The notes under the pieces were generated by a model. That model searched no databases. It had not been told where the DNA came from and saw nothing but the letters and a program-made list of their open reading frames with translations. A program made the position numbers and the translations under genes. 64,000 nt of DNA, from contig NZ_PYOC01000006.1 in assembly GCF_003026215.1 (NCBI RefSeq), forward strand, positions 62,001 through 126,000, in the 5' to 3' direction. The first letter of the stretch is position 1, and each line of letters opens with the position of its first letter. Below are positions 44,827 through 53,513 of the stretch, piece after piece. Source of the stretch: Photobacterium indicum. GTDB taxonomy: Bacteria > Pseudomonadota > Gammaproteobacteria > Enterobacterales > Vibrionaceae.

Positions 44827-45729
44827 ATGGATATTAAGCTGCAGCAGTTAAAATATTTTGTACTGGTAGTGGATGAAGGGGGATTTCGTGCTGCATCCAG
44901 TAAGGCAAACCGATCCCAAGCTGCTTTGTCGACGGCAGTGAAAGAACTCGAGAAAATTCTGGGGCAGACCTTGTTTGAAGCGGGGCATAAAGTGAAGCTC
45001 ACCCCGTTTGGCGAAATATGTTTGCCTAAGATCCGGCAGTTCTTAAATCATTATCAGAGTTTGACGTGTGATCTGAGTGCTGCAGCGGTTGGGCAATTAG
45101 GACAAGTGCGTATTGGCAGTGTTCCTTCCGTTGCGGCCAAGCTGATCCCGAAAGTATTAGCGGCTTTTACGGCATGTCACCCACAGGTGGAAGTGTCGTT
45201 AATTGATGATAATGCGGCTGGTGTTGAGCTGCGGTTGCTAGCGGGCGAGGTTGACCTTGCACTGGGGAACTGTTTGCATATTAATGATAGCCGTATTGAT
45301 TTTACGCCTTTAATTTCAGACCCATTAGGTGTGGTGTGTTTATCTGACCATCCGCTAGCTGCGTTTAAAAATGGACTGGCGTGGCAGCAGCTTGAAGCCT
45401 ATCCGTTTATAACAAATGGCACCTGCACTTTATTGGCGCCGACCCCCGCACGGGTATTGGCTGAAAGTGCCTTGTATTCCGTCGAAAATATTACTTCATT
45501 ATTTTCAGTACTAGAGTTGGGTATCGGTATAACCACCTTGCCTAAACTCGCTTTTCCGACCGATGTGAAAACATTAGTGTGGATCCCATTGATTGACCCC
45601 GTTGTTGAGCGGGAAATTGGCATTTTTCGATTGTTGGATCGCCATATTTCACCCCAAGCACATGCCTTTTTTACCCTGTGTCAGCAAGAGCTAATGTGCC
45701 GGCAAGAATTAAAGAGTGAAGGGAAGTAA
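44827..45729 (+). CDS. LysR family transcriptional regulator of the betaine-type cluster
   Basis: 300 aa. N-terminal winged helix-turn-helix (LQQLKYFVLVVDEGGFRAAS, SKANRSQAALSTAVKELEKILG) and a C-terminal effector domain (GQVRIGSVPSVAAKLIPKVL...). It is transcribed away from the seven-gene operon, the standard layout for a LysR activator that also represses itself. Its ligand should be the pathway substrate or an intermediate. Converges on greB. Confidence 0.88.
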   Translation: MDIKLQQLKYFVLVVDEGGFRAASSKANRSQAALSTAVKELEKILGQTLFEAGHKVKLTPFGEICLPKIRQFLNHYQSLTCDLSAAAVGQLGQVRIGSVPSVAAKLIPKVLAAFTACHPQVEVSLIDDNAAGVELRLLAGEVDLALGNCLHINDSRIDFTPLISDPLGVVCLSDHPLAAFKNGLAWQQLEAYPFITNGTCTLLAPTPARVLAESALYSVENITSLFSVLELGIGITTLPKLAFPTDVKTLVWIPLIDPVVEREIGIFRLLDRHISPQAHAFFTLCQQELMCRQELKSEGK

Positions 45730-45869
45730 AGTGGTGTGATGTGACATCAAGAAAAACCTCATACTGTGCTAACTATCAGCCTGCTCAATGATTACATCAG
45801 GCTGTGCTGTTCTGGTGGTTTCGATAATGTTGGTTTTTGTGAGGTTTATCCGATTGCGATTGGTTCTAA

Positions 45870-46340
45870 TTACGCATAGCGAATCGTATTTACAAACCAC
45901 AGCTTCTTGCCCTGGGGGGTTACCACTTCAAACTCTTCATCAACCTCTTTCTTTAATAACGCGCGTGCCATTGGGGAATCAATCGAAATGTAATCATTCC
46001 TGCCATAGATTTCATCTGGGCCAACGATACGGAATGCTTTCTGCTCGGCTTCTTCATTTTCAATTTCAACAAATGCGCCAAAAAATACTTTGCCATCTTG
46101 CTGAGGGGAATAATCGACGACTTTGACGATTTCAAGCCGTTTTCGTAAATAACGTACTCGGCGGTCGATTTCCCGCAGGCGCTTTTTATTGTATTGATAG
46201 TCAGCGTTTTCACTGCGATCACCTAGGCTTGCAGCCCACGTGACTTTTTTGGTTATTTCAGGGCGTTCTTCTCGCCAAAGGAAATCGAGCTCTTTTTTGA
46301 GTTTGTCATAACCTTCACGGGTAATTAAATTGGTTTTCAT
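45870..46340 (-). CDS. greB: Transcription elongation factor GreB
   Basis: Rescues backtracked RNA polymerase by stimulating transcript cleavage. 156 aa: an N-terminal coiled coil (residues about 8-75) whose tip carries LGDRSENADYQYNKK, with the acidic D and E residues that act in the polymerase channel, and a C-terminal FKBP-like domain (GAFVEIENEE, ISIDSPMARALLKKEVDEE). Adjacent to ompR-envZ as in E. coli. Confidence 0.95.
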   Translation of the reverse strand: MKTNLITREGYDKLKKELDFLWREERPEITKKVTWAASLGDRSENADYQYNKKRLREIDRRVRYLRKRLEIVKVVDYSPQQDGKVFFGAFVEIENEEAEQKAFRIVGPDEIYGRNDYISIDSPMARALLKKEVDEEFEVVTPQGKKLWFVNTIRYA

Positions 46341-46636
46341 TGTTCGCCCTATACCGTCATTGAGTATTTCGCAGATTGATTTAGATAATTTTTACATTCT
46401 GGTTCATAGTATGAGTAGTGATTTAGAAAATTTCTATCCTTTAAGGTAACTTAGGTGCTGTTTCATTGGTGGCCATATGTGCTAAACGTATGTAAAAAGC
46501 ATTGATGAGTAATAAACAGACATACCCAGTTACAATTTACGGTTACATTTAGCGGCGAAATTAAGCTTCTGTCAGGTTGACTCGAGTAAGATACGCACAC
46601 AACTCGATAACACGATCGATGCAGGTAAGGTGAGAT

Positions 46637-47356
46637 ATGCAGGAAAATTATAAAATTCTGGTTGTTGATGACGACATGCGTTTACGCGCATTATTAGAAC
46701 GTTACTTGTCGGAACAAGGTTTCCAAGTACGTAGCGTCGCAAACGGCGAGCAAATGGACCGCTTGTTATCCCGTGAAACATTTCACTTAATGGTGCTAGA
46801 TTTAATGCTACCAGGTGAAGATGGCTTATCTATTTGTCGTCGCTTACGTAATGCCAATAGTGTGCTACCGATTTTAATGCTAACCGCAAAAGGCGATGAA
46901 GTTGATCGCATAGTGGGGTTAGAAGTTGGCGCAGATGATTATTTGCCAAAACCGTTTAACCCGCGTGAACTACTGGCTCGTATTCGTGCCGTGCTACGTC
47001 GCCAGACCATTGAAGCACCTGGTGCTCCAAGCATTGATAGTAAAATCGTTGAGTTTGGTGAATTCCGTTTGAATCTAGGTACGCGCGAGATGTTCCGTGG
47101 GGAAGAGCCTATGCCGCTAACCTCTGGCGAATTTGCGGTATTAAAAGCGTTAGTGACCAATTCGCGTGAACCTATGTCGCGTGATAAATTAATGAATATG
47201 GCGCGTGGTCGTGAATATTCTGCAATGGAACGTTCTATCGATGTGCAGATTTCTCGTTTACGCAGAATGGTTGAAGAAGACCCAAGTCGCCCTCGTTACA
47301 TTCAAACAGTATGGGGTTTAGGTTACGTTTTCGTGCCCGATGGTAACGAGAAGTAA
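46637..47356 (+). CDS. ompR: Response regulator OmpR
   Basis: 239 aa. Receiver domain with acidic pair Asp11/Asp12, phospho-acceptor Asp55 (MVLDLMLPGEDG) and Lys105 (LPKPF), all at the E. coli numbers. Winged-helix DNA-binding domain in the C-terminal half (GEFAVLKALVTNSREPMSRD, VQISRLRRMVEEDP, VWGLGYVFVPDG). In relatives it controls porin genes in response to osmolarity or acid. AAGGTGAG precedes the ATG. Three bases separate it from envZ. Confidence 0.96.
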   Translation: MQENYKILVVDDDMRLRALLERYLSEQGFQVRSVANGEQMDRLLSRETFHLMVLDLMLPGEDGLSICRRLRNANSVLPILMLTAKGDEVDRIVGLEVGADDYLPKPFNPRELLARIRAVLRRQTIEAPGAPSIDSKIVEFGEFRLNLGTREMFRGEEPMPLTSGEFAVLKALVTNSREPMSRDKLMNMARGREYSAMERSIDVQISRLRRMVEEDPSRPRYIQTVWGLGYVFVPDGNEK

Positions 47357-47359
47357 GCC

Positions 47360-48685
47360 ATGCGAATGTCTCCCCGCAGTACATTTACCCGTACGCTTGT
47401 TCTATTATCTGGCTTGCTTATAGCAAGTCAGATTTTTTCGTATTTGACTGTTCTTAATTACGCGCTCCTTCCCAGCTTGCAGCAATTTAATCGCATTATT
47501 GCGTATGAAGTACGCTTGATGTTGCAAGAGGATCTGGATCTCGATGATGGTGAAACTTTTCACCTAGATCAGCCAGTGCGTCGCCAGTTGCTTGCTCAAC
47601 TTGGCGTGACATTGCATTCAATCGATGACCCTGATCTAAAAGAATATAACAGTGCCACAGAAATAGAGTATCTCAGTGACGAAATGACGGATGAACTTGA
47701 TGTTAAAACGGAAGTTCGTTTAGTGCTGGGGGCTGAGAGTTATGTACTGTGGATGAAATGTGATGCGATGCCCGGCTACCTTATGCGGATCCCATTATCA
47801 GAATTGCAAGAAGACGATTTCTCACCGCTGTTTCGCTACAGCCTGATCATTGCCTTTATGGTGATAGCGGGGGGGTGGTTATTTATTCGGATGCAAAACA
47901 GACCGTTGGTCGAGTTAGAGCAGGCCGCATTATTAGTTGCTCGTGGTGAGATCCCCCCCGTTTTACCTGAGCAGGGGGCGTCAGAGGTTCGTGCGGTAAC
48001 CAAGGCCTTTAACCAGATGGCAGAAGGGATTAAACAGCTTGAAGATGATCGTGCTTTATTATTAGCGGGCGTTAGTCATGATTTACGCACACCGTTAACT
48101 CGTATTCGCTTAGCCACTGAAATGATGTCACCAGAAGACAGCTATTTAGCCGATGGCATGACCAAAGACACAGAAGAGTGTAATGAGATCATTAGTCAGT
48201 TTATGGACTATCTTAAATCAACCAAAAAGCCAGCAATGGAAGTTATCGATCTGAATGACTTGCTACAAGAAGTCGCAGAGAGTGAAGGCGGGTACGAGAA
48301 CGAAGTTGAACTCGGGTTGAGTGATACTCCGGGACGTATTGAGGCGAATGCTGTCGCGATGAAACGCTGTGTTGCTAATTTAGTGGTGAATGCCCTTCGC
48401 TATGGCAATGGCTGGGTTAAAATTTCAAGTGGTACATCCGCAGATCGAAAATTAGCATGGTATTGTGTGGAAGATAATGGGCCTGGGATCCAAGAAGATC
48501 AGGTCTCTCGTATGTTCCAACCTTTAACCCGTGGTGATTCTGCTCGTGGAAGTGATGCTGAAGGTACGGGGTTAGGTTTAGCCATCGTGAAACGGATTAT
48601 TGACCAACACGATGGGGAGATTAGCGTGACTAATCGCCGTGACGGTGGTTTGAAAGTCCAGATTACCTTGCCTTTGGTTAAGTAA
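47360..48685 (+). CDS. envZ: Osmosensor histidine kinase EnvZ
   Basis: 441-aa inner-membrane kinase and phosphatase for OmpR. Two spans (about 11-36 and 159-177) around a periplasmic domain, HAMP region (about 178-232), H-box with His240 ([20 protein letters not shown]), N-box [14 protein letters not shown], and G-boxes DNGPGI and [12 protein letters not shown]. The periplasmic domain is acidic and poorly conserved, as usual. Confidence 0.95.
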   Translation: MRMSPRSTFTRTLVLLSGLLIASQIFSYLTVLNYALLPSLQQFNRIIAYEVRLMLQEDLDLDDGETFHLDQPVRRQLLAQLGVTLHSIDDPDLKEYNSATEIEYLSDEMTDELDVKTEVRLVLGAESYVLWMKCDAMPGYLMRIPLSELQEDDFSPLFRYSLIIAFMVIAGGWLFIRMQNRPLVELEQAALLVARGEIPPVLPEQGASEVRAVTKAFNQMAEGIKQLEDDRALLLAGVSHDLRTPLTRIRLATEMMSPEDSYLADGMTKDTEECNEIISQFMDYLKSTKKPAMEVIDLNDLLQEVAESEGGYENEVELGLSDTPGRIEANAVAMKRCVANLVVNALRYGNGWVKISSGTSADRKLAWYCVEDNGPGIQEDQVSRMFQPLTRGDSARGSDAEGTGLGLAIVKRIIDQHDGEISVTNRRDGGLKVQITLPLVK

Positions 48686-48704
48686 AATTAAAGGTAAGTA
48701 GAAT

Positions 48705-48733
48705 AAAAAAACGCGCATTATGCGCGTTTTTTT
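48705..48733. terminator. Bidirectional terminator between envZ and xanP
   Basis: AAAAAACGCGCA / TGCGCGTTTTTT with a TTA loop; T-runs on both strands. Confidence 0.92.
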
Positions 48734-48765
48734 ATATGTGGATAGCCAGTACCAGTATATAAAGC

Positions 48766-50145
48766 TTAGTCTGTGTTTTTCTTCTCTTCGGGAAGCACAA
48801 GATTCAGGATAATGGCAGTGATACCACCAGCAGCCATACCTGACGATAAAATACCTTTCACCCAATCAGGCATAAATTGCAAAATTTCAGGCTTCTGTGC
48901 AATGCCCAGCCCCATAGAGAAAGACAGCGCCATGATAAGAATGGCACGACGGTCTAGCTCGCAGCGCGAGATAATGCGAATACCTGAAGCGGCGATTGTA
49001 CCGAACATCACAATTGTCGCACCGCCTAATACAGGCTCTGGAATTAACTGAACAAGGTTCGCGACCCCAGGGAATAAACCAAGTAGCACCAGCATGCCAG
49101 CAACGAAATATCCGATATAACGACTAGCCACACCCGTTAACTGAATGATGCCGTTATTTTGGCTGAACGTTGAATTAGGGAAGCTATTCAATACTGAAGC
49201 GATGGCAGAATTAATGCCATCGGCTAATACGCCACCTTTAATACGTTTCAGATAAATCGGGCCAGCAACAGGTTGTTCCGAGGTCTCTGATGTCGCGGTA
49301 ATATCACCAATTGCTTCAAGTGATGTAATCGCAAAAACGATCACTAGCGGAATAAGCAGTCCCCAATCAAAGCTCAGCCCATATTGCATCGGCATTGGAA
49401 TCGCAATGAAGGCATTTTGTGTTTCTTGAGGGGCATTTAGCATACCAGTGAACCAAGCTAATACCGTACCTGCTGCCATTGCTATTACAATCGAAGAGAC
49501 GCGTAGGTAAGGATTTTTGACGCGGTTTAGTAACACTATTAGGCCTAATACTGTGCCCGCAAGCATTAAGTTTTCAAGGCTACCAAAGCTACCGTCGTTA
49601 ATCGCGGCATAACCACCACCCACCGATGTTAGACCGATCTGGATAAGAGTTAGACCGATCAGGGTGACAACGATACCTGATACTAGCGGTGTAATAATAC
49701 GTTGTGCGTGTTGCAGTACGCGAGAGATGAACACTTCAGTCAATGAAGCCACAAGAATGGTACCGAAGATCGCAGCCATCATCGTTGGAACATCTGCGCC
49801 GCCGGCTTTTAATGCTAAACCGGCACCTATGATAGGGCCTAAGAAGTTGAAACTGGTACCTTGAATAGACAGTAAGCCCGAGCCAATAGGGCCAAATGTA
49901 CGAATTTGGATAAATGAAGCAATACCTGAAGCGAATAAAGACATGCTAACGATGGTGTTGGTATCGCTTGCAGGTAAACCTAGTGCCTGACAGATAATCA
50001 ACGACGGTGTGATCACTGCAACAAACATAGCCAGTAAATGCTGAGTGGCCGCAAACAGTGTTTGTGGTAGCGGCGGTCGATCTTCTAAACGGTAAATAAG
50101 ATCTGAATTTCGTGGTATTTCAATGTCGCTATGCTGGCGGGTCAT
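48766..50145 (-). CDS. xanP: NCS2 family purine (xanthine) permease
   Basis: 459 aa, 14 predicted spans. NCS2 hallmarks: [18 protein letters not shown] near the start, [12 protein letters not shown], the motif [17 protein letters not shown], and [15 protein letters not shown] with the substrate-binding Glu. It closely resembles E. coli XanP/YicE, which also lies near recG-trmH-spoT. The PurR operator upstream supports a purine substrate. Xanthine is likely, with hypoxanthine or uric acid possible. Confidence 0.85.
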   Translation of the reverse strand: MTRQHSDIEIPRNSDLIYRLEDRPPLPQTLFAATQHLLAMFVAVITPSLIICQALGLPASDTNTIVSMSLFASGIASFIQIRTFGPIGSGLLSIQGTSFNFLGPIIGAGLALKAGGADVPTMMAAIFGTILVASLTEVFISRVLQHAQRIITPLVSGIVVTLIGLTLIQIGLTSVGGGYAAINDGSFGSLENLMLAGTVLGLIVLLNRVKNPYLRVSSIVIAMAAGTVLAWFTGMLNAPQETQNAFIAIPMPMQYGLSFDWGLLIPLVIVFAITSLEAIGDITATSETSEQPVAGPIYLKRIKGGVLADGINSAIASVLNSFPNSTFSQNNGIIQLTGVASRYIGYFVAGMLVLLGLFPGVANLVQLIPEPVLGGATIVMFGTIAASGIRIISRCELDRRAILIMALSFSMGLGIAQKPEILQFMPDWVKGILSSGMAAGGITAIILNLVLPEEKKNTD

Positions 50146-50317
50146 GGCCGTTTTATTCCTTAAGCTGACTTCTTAATCCCGATCGAATGCGCTGAATGGG
50201 CATTGATACGTGAATGCTGGATATATCTGTGATTGCTGTTACTCAGATCCAAACGAACACAAGGAGAAGTGAAAGTGGGTGAAATTTGTGCGCTATTGTA
50301 ATTATCTTGCCGCAAAT

Positions 50318-50331
50318 AGCAAACGTTTGCT
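50318..50331 (-). promoter_or_regulatory. PurR operator upstream of xanP
   Basis: AGCAAACGTTTGCT, a perfect 14-bp palindrome equal to the core of the PurR consensus ACGCAAACGTTTGCGT. It lies 173 bases before the xanP start. The remaining gap (50146-50580) otherwise holds only the recG 3' hairpin. Confidence 0.85.
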
Positions 50332-50518
50332 TTGTTTGTTGATGATTTATTTTCCTTTCATGATAAAACAGCATCAGTAAGCTAAAAAAATAGCTAATAG
50401 GCTAGAGGCGAGATTTTTACAGGTGTGCCGAGATCACAGTGAGAAATAGAAAGGCAGTAAGAGGCATAAAGCCAGCGGAATAACATAATGTTTACATGCT
50501 TTCGTGATGATTTTTCAA

Positions 50519-50552
50519 CAAGGCTGCGTTAATTGATTAGAACGCTGCCTTG
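50519..50552 (-). terminator. Hairpin downstream of recG
   Basis: CAAGGCTGCGTT / AACGCTGCCTTG (one mismatch) with a 10-base loop, 29 bases past the recG stop. The T-run is weak, so termination is likely but not certain. Confidence 0.6.
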
Positions 50553-50580
50553 TATGAGTGAGAGAAATGACTTGGGTGCA

Positions 50581-52674
50581 TTAGGCGTTTGAGTAATTTT
50601 CTCGTTGTCCTAACCAGCGCTGTACAATGGCTTTGGCATTGTTGGGATATTGCTGGTGAATGTAGTGTGCCAGTTTCTGTACCTGTGGGATCAAGTGTTG
50701 GTCCCGTACTAGATCGGCAATTTTAAAGTCAGCAATACCGGTTTGCTTGGTGCCAAGCAGTTCTCCTGGTCCTCGGATTTCGAGGTCGCGCTGAGCGATA
50801 ACAAAGCCATCACTACTATCGCGTAATACGCCCAGCCGTTTCTGCGCGGTTTTGGATAATGGCGCGTGGTACAGCAAAACACAGTGGCTCGCCACTTTAC
50901 CACGACCTACCCGACCACGTAGCTGGTGGAGCTGTGCTAACCCTAAGCGTTCAGGGTTTTCAATCACCATTAAGCTAGCGTTCGGTACATCTACCCCGAC
51001 TTCAATCACCGTTGTTGCGACCAATAGCTGTAACTCTCCGGCTTTAAAACGGCGCATAATCTCTTGTTTTTCGGCTGCTTTCATTCGACCGTGCACTAAT
51101 CCCACGTTTAATTCGGGAAGTTGGGCGGTCAGCTCATCGGCGGTATCAGATGCCGCTTGGGCTTCTAATACTTCAGACTCATCGATAAGGGTGCATACCC
51201 AATAGGCTTGACGCCCTTCATTTTGACAAGCTGAACGAATACGCTCTACGATGGCAGCGCGGCGAGTATCGGGTAGTGCGACGGTTTGAATGGGTGTACG
51301 GCCTGGTGGTAATTCATCAATGACCGAGGTTTCAAGATCGGCATAAGCCGTCATCGCGAGTGTGCGTGGAATCGGGGTTGCGGTCATGATGAGCTGATGT
51401 GGATAACGTCCTTCATTTGCCCCTTTTTCTCGTAGCTCTAAACGTTGATGCACCCCAAAGCGGTGTTGTTCATCAATAATGACTAACGCTAAATTTTTGA
51501 AGGTGACATGATCTTGAAATAAGGCGTGTGTGCCGACCACCATTTTCGCTTCGCCACTTTCAATGCGTGCTAATTCTGTTTCGCGGGCTTTACCTTTGAG
51601 TTTTCCTGCCATCCAGCCGACTTGAATGTTCATTGGATTGAACCATTGAGCAAAGTTTTGTGCATGTTGCTCTGCCAGCAGCTCTGTTGGTGCCATCAGG
51701 GCGACTTGGAAGCCATGCTGGATTGCCCGCAAGGCAGCAAGTGCTGCGACCAAGGTTTTACCTGAGCCTACATCACCTTGTATCAAGCGCATCATTGGTA
51801 TGGGCTTTATAAGGTCGGCTTCAATGTCTGCCACCACCCGTTTCTGGGCGTTGGTGGGGCTGAACGGTAAACTTGCCAGTAACTTTTCTGTCAGGCTATC
51901 CGTTGGGTTGCTACATGCGGCTAATGGCCACGCACTATGTTGTTGGCTTTTGCTGCGAACGGCCAGCATGGATAAGTTTTGGGCTAATAATTCTTCGAGA
52001 ATTAATCGGTGTTGTGCTGGGTGTTTACCGGCTTCGAGTTGATCCAGTGAAACATCAGGTGTGGGCCGATGCATTACATGCAACGCCTGCGCCATGGTCA
52101 TTTGTCGGTCGTATAAACCTTCAGGCAGTAATTCAGTGACGGCGGCTTTGTCGAGTAAGCTCAATGCTTGATCGGTCAGGTTTCGCAGTGTGAGCTGGCG
52201 TAGCCCTTCCGTGGTTGGGTAAACCGGTGTCAGTGTTTCTTCACCAGTGAGTGATGCTGATTCTGCAAAAACAGAGTAATCGGGGTGGATGATTTCCAGT
52301 CCAAATTTACCGCGTTTAATTTCGCCAAACGCTTTAACTTGCTTACCTTCAGCCAAGCTATTTTGCATTGCCGCATTGAAATTGAAGAAGCGTAATGTTG
52401 CAGAACCACTATCGTCGGCAATGCGGACTGTTAGCATACGACGCTTACCAAACGTAATGCTGTTATTGAGCACTTCGCCTTGAACAGCAATGTGTTGACC
52501 GGGCATCGCCTGAGCAATTGGCCAGATACGTGTACGGTCTTCATAGCGGAGGGGCAGGTGAAAAAGCAGATCTTGAACCGATGTAAGACCGACTTTTTCG
52601 AGCTTCTCTGCCATTTTAGCGCCAACACCAGACAGCTCTGTCAGGGCGATGGTTTCTAATAATTGTCCGCTCAT
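50581..52674 (-). CDS. recG: ATP-dependent DNA helicase RecG
   Basis: Branch-migrating helicase that remodels stalled forks and Holliday junctions. 697 aa. N-terminal wedge domain with an OB fold (about 1-170), then motif I GDVGSGKTLVAA near 303, motif Ia MAPTELLAEQHA, motif II DEQHRFGVHQR, motif III MTATPIPRTLAMT, and C-terminal VATTVIEVGVDVPNASLMV and QLRGRVGRG. ATG 52674 gives MSGQLLETIALTELSGVGAK. Downstream of trmH with a 23-base gap. Confidence 0.96.
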   Translation of the reverse strand: MSGQLLETIALTELSGVGAKMAEKLEKVGLTSVQDLLFHLPLRYEDRTRIWPIAQAMPGQHIAVQGEVLNNSITFGKRRMLTVRIADDSGSATLRFFNFNAAMQNSLAEGKQVKAFGEIKRGKFGLEIIHPDYSVFAESASLTGEETLTPVYPTTEGLRQLTLRNLTDQALSLLDKAAVTELLPEGLYDRQMTMAQALHVMHRPTPDVSLDQLEAGKHPAQHRLILEELLAQNLSMLAVRSKSQQHSAWPLAACSNPTDSLTEKLLASLPFSPTNAQKRVVADIEADLIKPIPMMRLIQGDVGSGKTLVAALAALRAIQHGFQVALMAPTELLAEQHAQNFAQWFNPMNIQVGWMAGKLKGKARETELARIESGEAKMVVGTHALFQDHVTFKNLALVIIDEQHRFGVHQRLELREKGANEGRYPHQLIMTATPIPRTLAMTAYADLETSVIDELPPGRTPIQTVALPDTRRAAIVERIRSACQNEGRQAYWVCTLIDESEVLEAQAASDTADELTAQLPELNVGLVHGRMKAAEKQEIMRRFKAGELQLLVATTVIEVGVDVPNASLMVIENPERLGLAQLHQLRGRVGRGKVASHCVLLYHAPLSKTAQKRLGVLRDSSDGFVIAQRDLEIRGPGELLGTKQTGIADFKIADLVRDQHLIPQVQKLAHYIHQQYPNNAKAIVQRWLGQRENYSNA

Positions 52675-52697
52675 TGCTTATGTTGATCCTTTTTCTT

Positions 52698-53402
52698 TTA
52701 TTTGTGCTTTTTAGGTTCGATAGCCTGCATGGTTGCCCACCAATCATCGCCAGCCACAATCTGACCTTCATCATCAAGCGGTGGATAAGGTAGCCCTTTT
52801 CGGCGAGCAACTTTTGCTAATACAGGATGACCGCGTTCAAATAGAATGCGATGAACCACCTCATCTGGCAATAAGGTTTTTTCGCGCTCGTACATCCCGG
52901 CATTTTGACGCTGACGCTGTGCTTCATACAAGATTAAGGCACTCGCTACCGATACATTTAAAGACTGTACCATGCCAACCATAGGGATGATGATATCTTG
53001 ATCGGCCATCGCCAATGCTTCAGCGGTGATCCCATTTTTTTCACCGCCTAAGATAATCGCTGTTGGCTTGGTGTAGTCCACATCACGAAAATCAATAGCT
53101 GTATCAGACAAGTTGGTTGCTAATACCTGCATACCTTGTGCTTTCAGCTGGGTAATGGCATCGACCATATTGTCGTGGGTATCGAGTTCAACCCAGTTAC
53201 GTGCGCCAGCTGACGTATGGCTGAGCACCCGCATATTTTCTTTTGGCCAAACAGCATGCACTTTATGAATACCCACAGCATCAGCGGTGCGGATAATGGC
53301 GGAAACATTATTAGGCTTATGTACTTCTTCCATGCAAACCGTTAAATCAGGTTGGCGAGTGGTGAGTACTGAGTGAATACGTTGGTAACGATCAGGAGTC
53401 AT
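52698..53402 (-). CDS. trmH: tRNA (guanosine-18-2'-O)-methyltransferase TrmH
   Basis: SPOUT-class enzyme that methylates the ribose of G18 in the D-loop. 234 aa. Typical SPOUT motifs: KPNNVSAIIRTADAVG (motif 1), ILGGEKNGITAEALAMAD (motif 2) and IIPMVGMVQSLNVSVASALILYE (motif 3, split here). The C-terminal extension after residue 175 fits TrmH of the SpoU group. A terminator-like hairpin separates it from spoT. Confidence 0.94.
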   Translation of the reverse strand: MTPDRYQRIHSVLTTRQPDLTVCMEEVHKPNNVSAIIRTADAVGIHKVHAVWPKENMRVLSHTSAGARNWVELDTHDNMVDAITQLKAQGMQVLATNLSDTAIDFRDVDYTKPTAIILGGEKNGITAEALAMADQDIIIPMVGMVQSLNVSVASALILYEAQRQRQNAGMYEREKTLLPDEVVHRILFERGHPVLAKVARRKGLPYPPLDDEGQIVAGDDWWATMQAIEPKKHK

Positions 53403-53432
53403 AATATCTTTTTTATCTAAACCATAAAGAAA

Positions 53433-53450
53433 ACGCCCGTAAACGGGCGT
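53433..53450 (-). terminator. Terminator after spoT
   Basis: ACGCCCGT / ACGGGCGT with a 2-base centre, followed by TTTCTTT on the minus strand, just before trmH. It may reduce but not abolish read-through into trmH-recG. Confidence 0.75.
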
Positions 53451-53513
53451 CTGTTTTATCTTAGAGAGATGAAATATGAGTGTATGGTATTCTCATTATT
53501 TCATGTCTGCTGA

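Noticed and set aside
46529..46550. GTTACAATTTA / GTTACATTT direct repeat upstream of ompR as an OmpR autoregulation site
   Set aside because: The resemblance to the OmpR consensus is loose and the repeat is short; not enough to list as a site.
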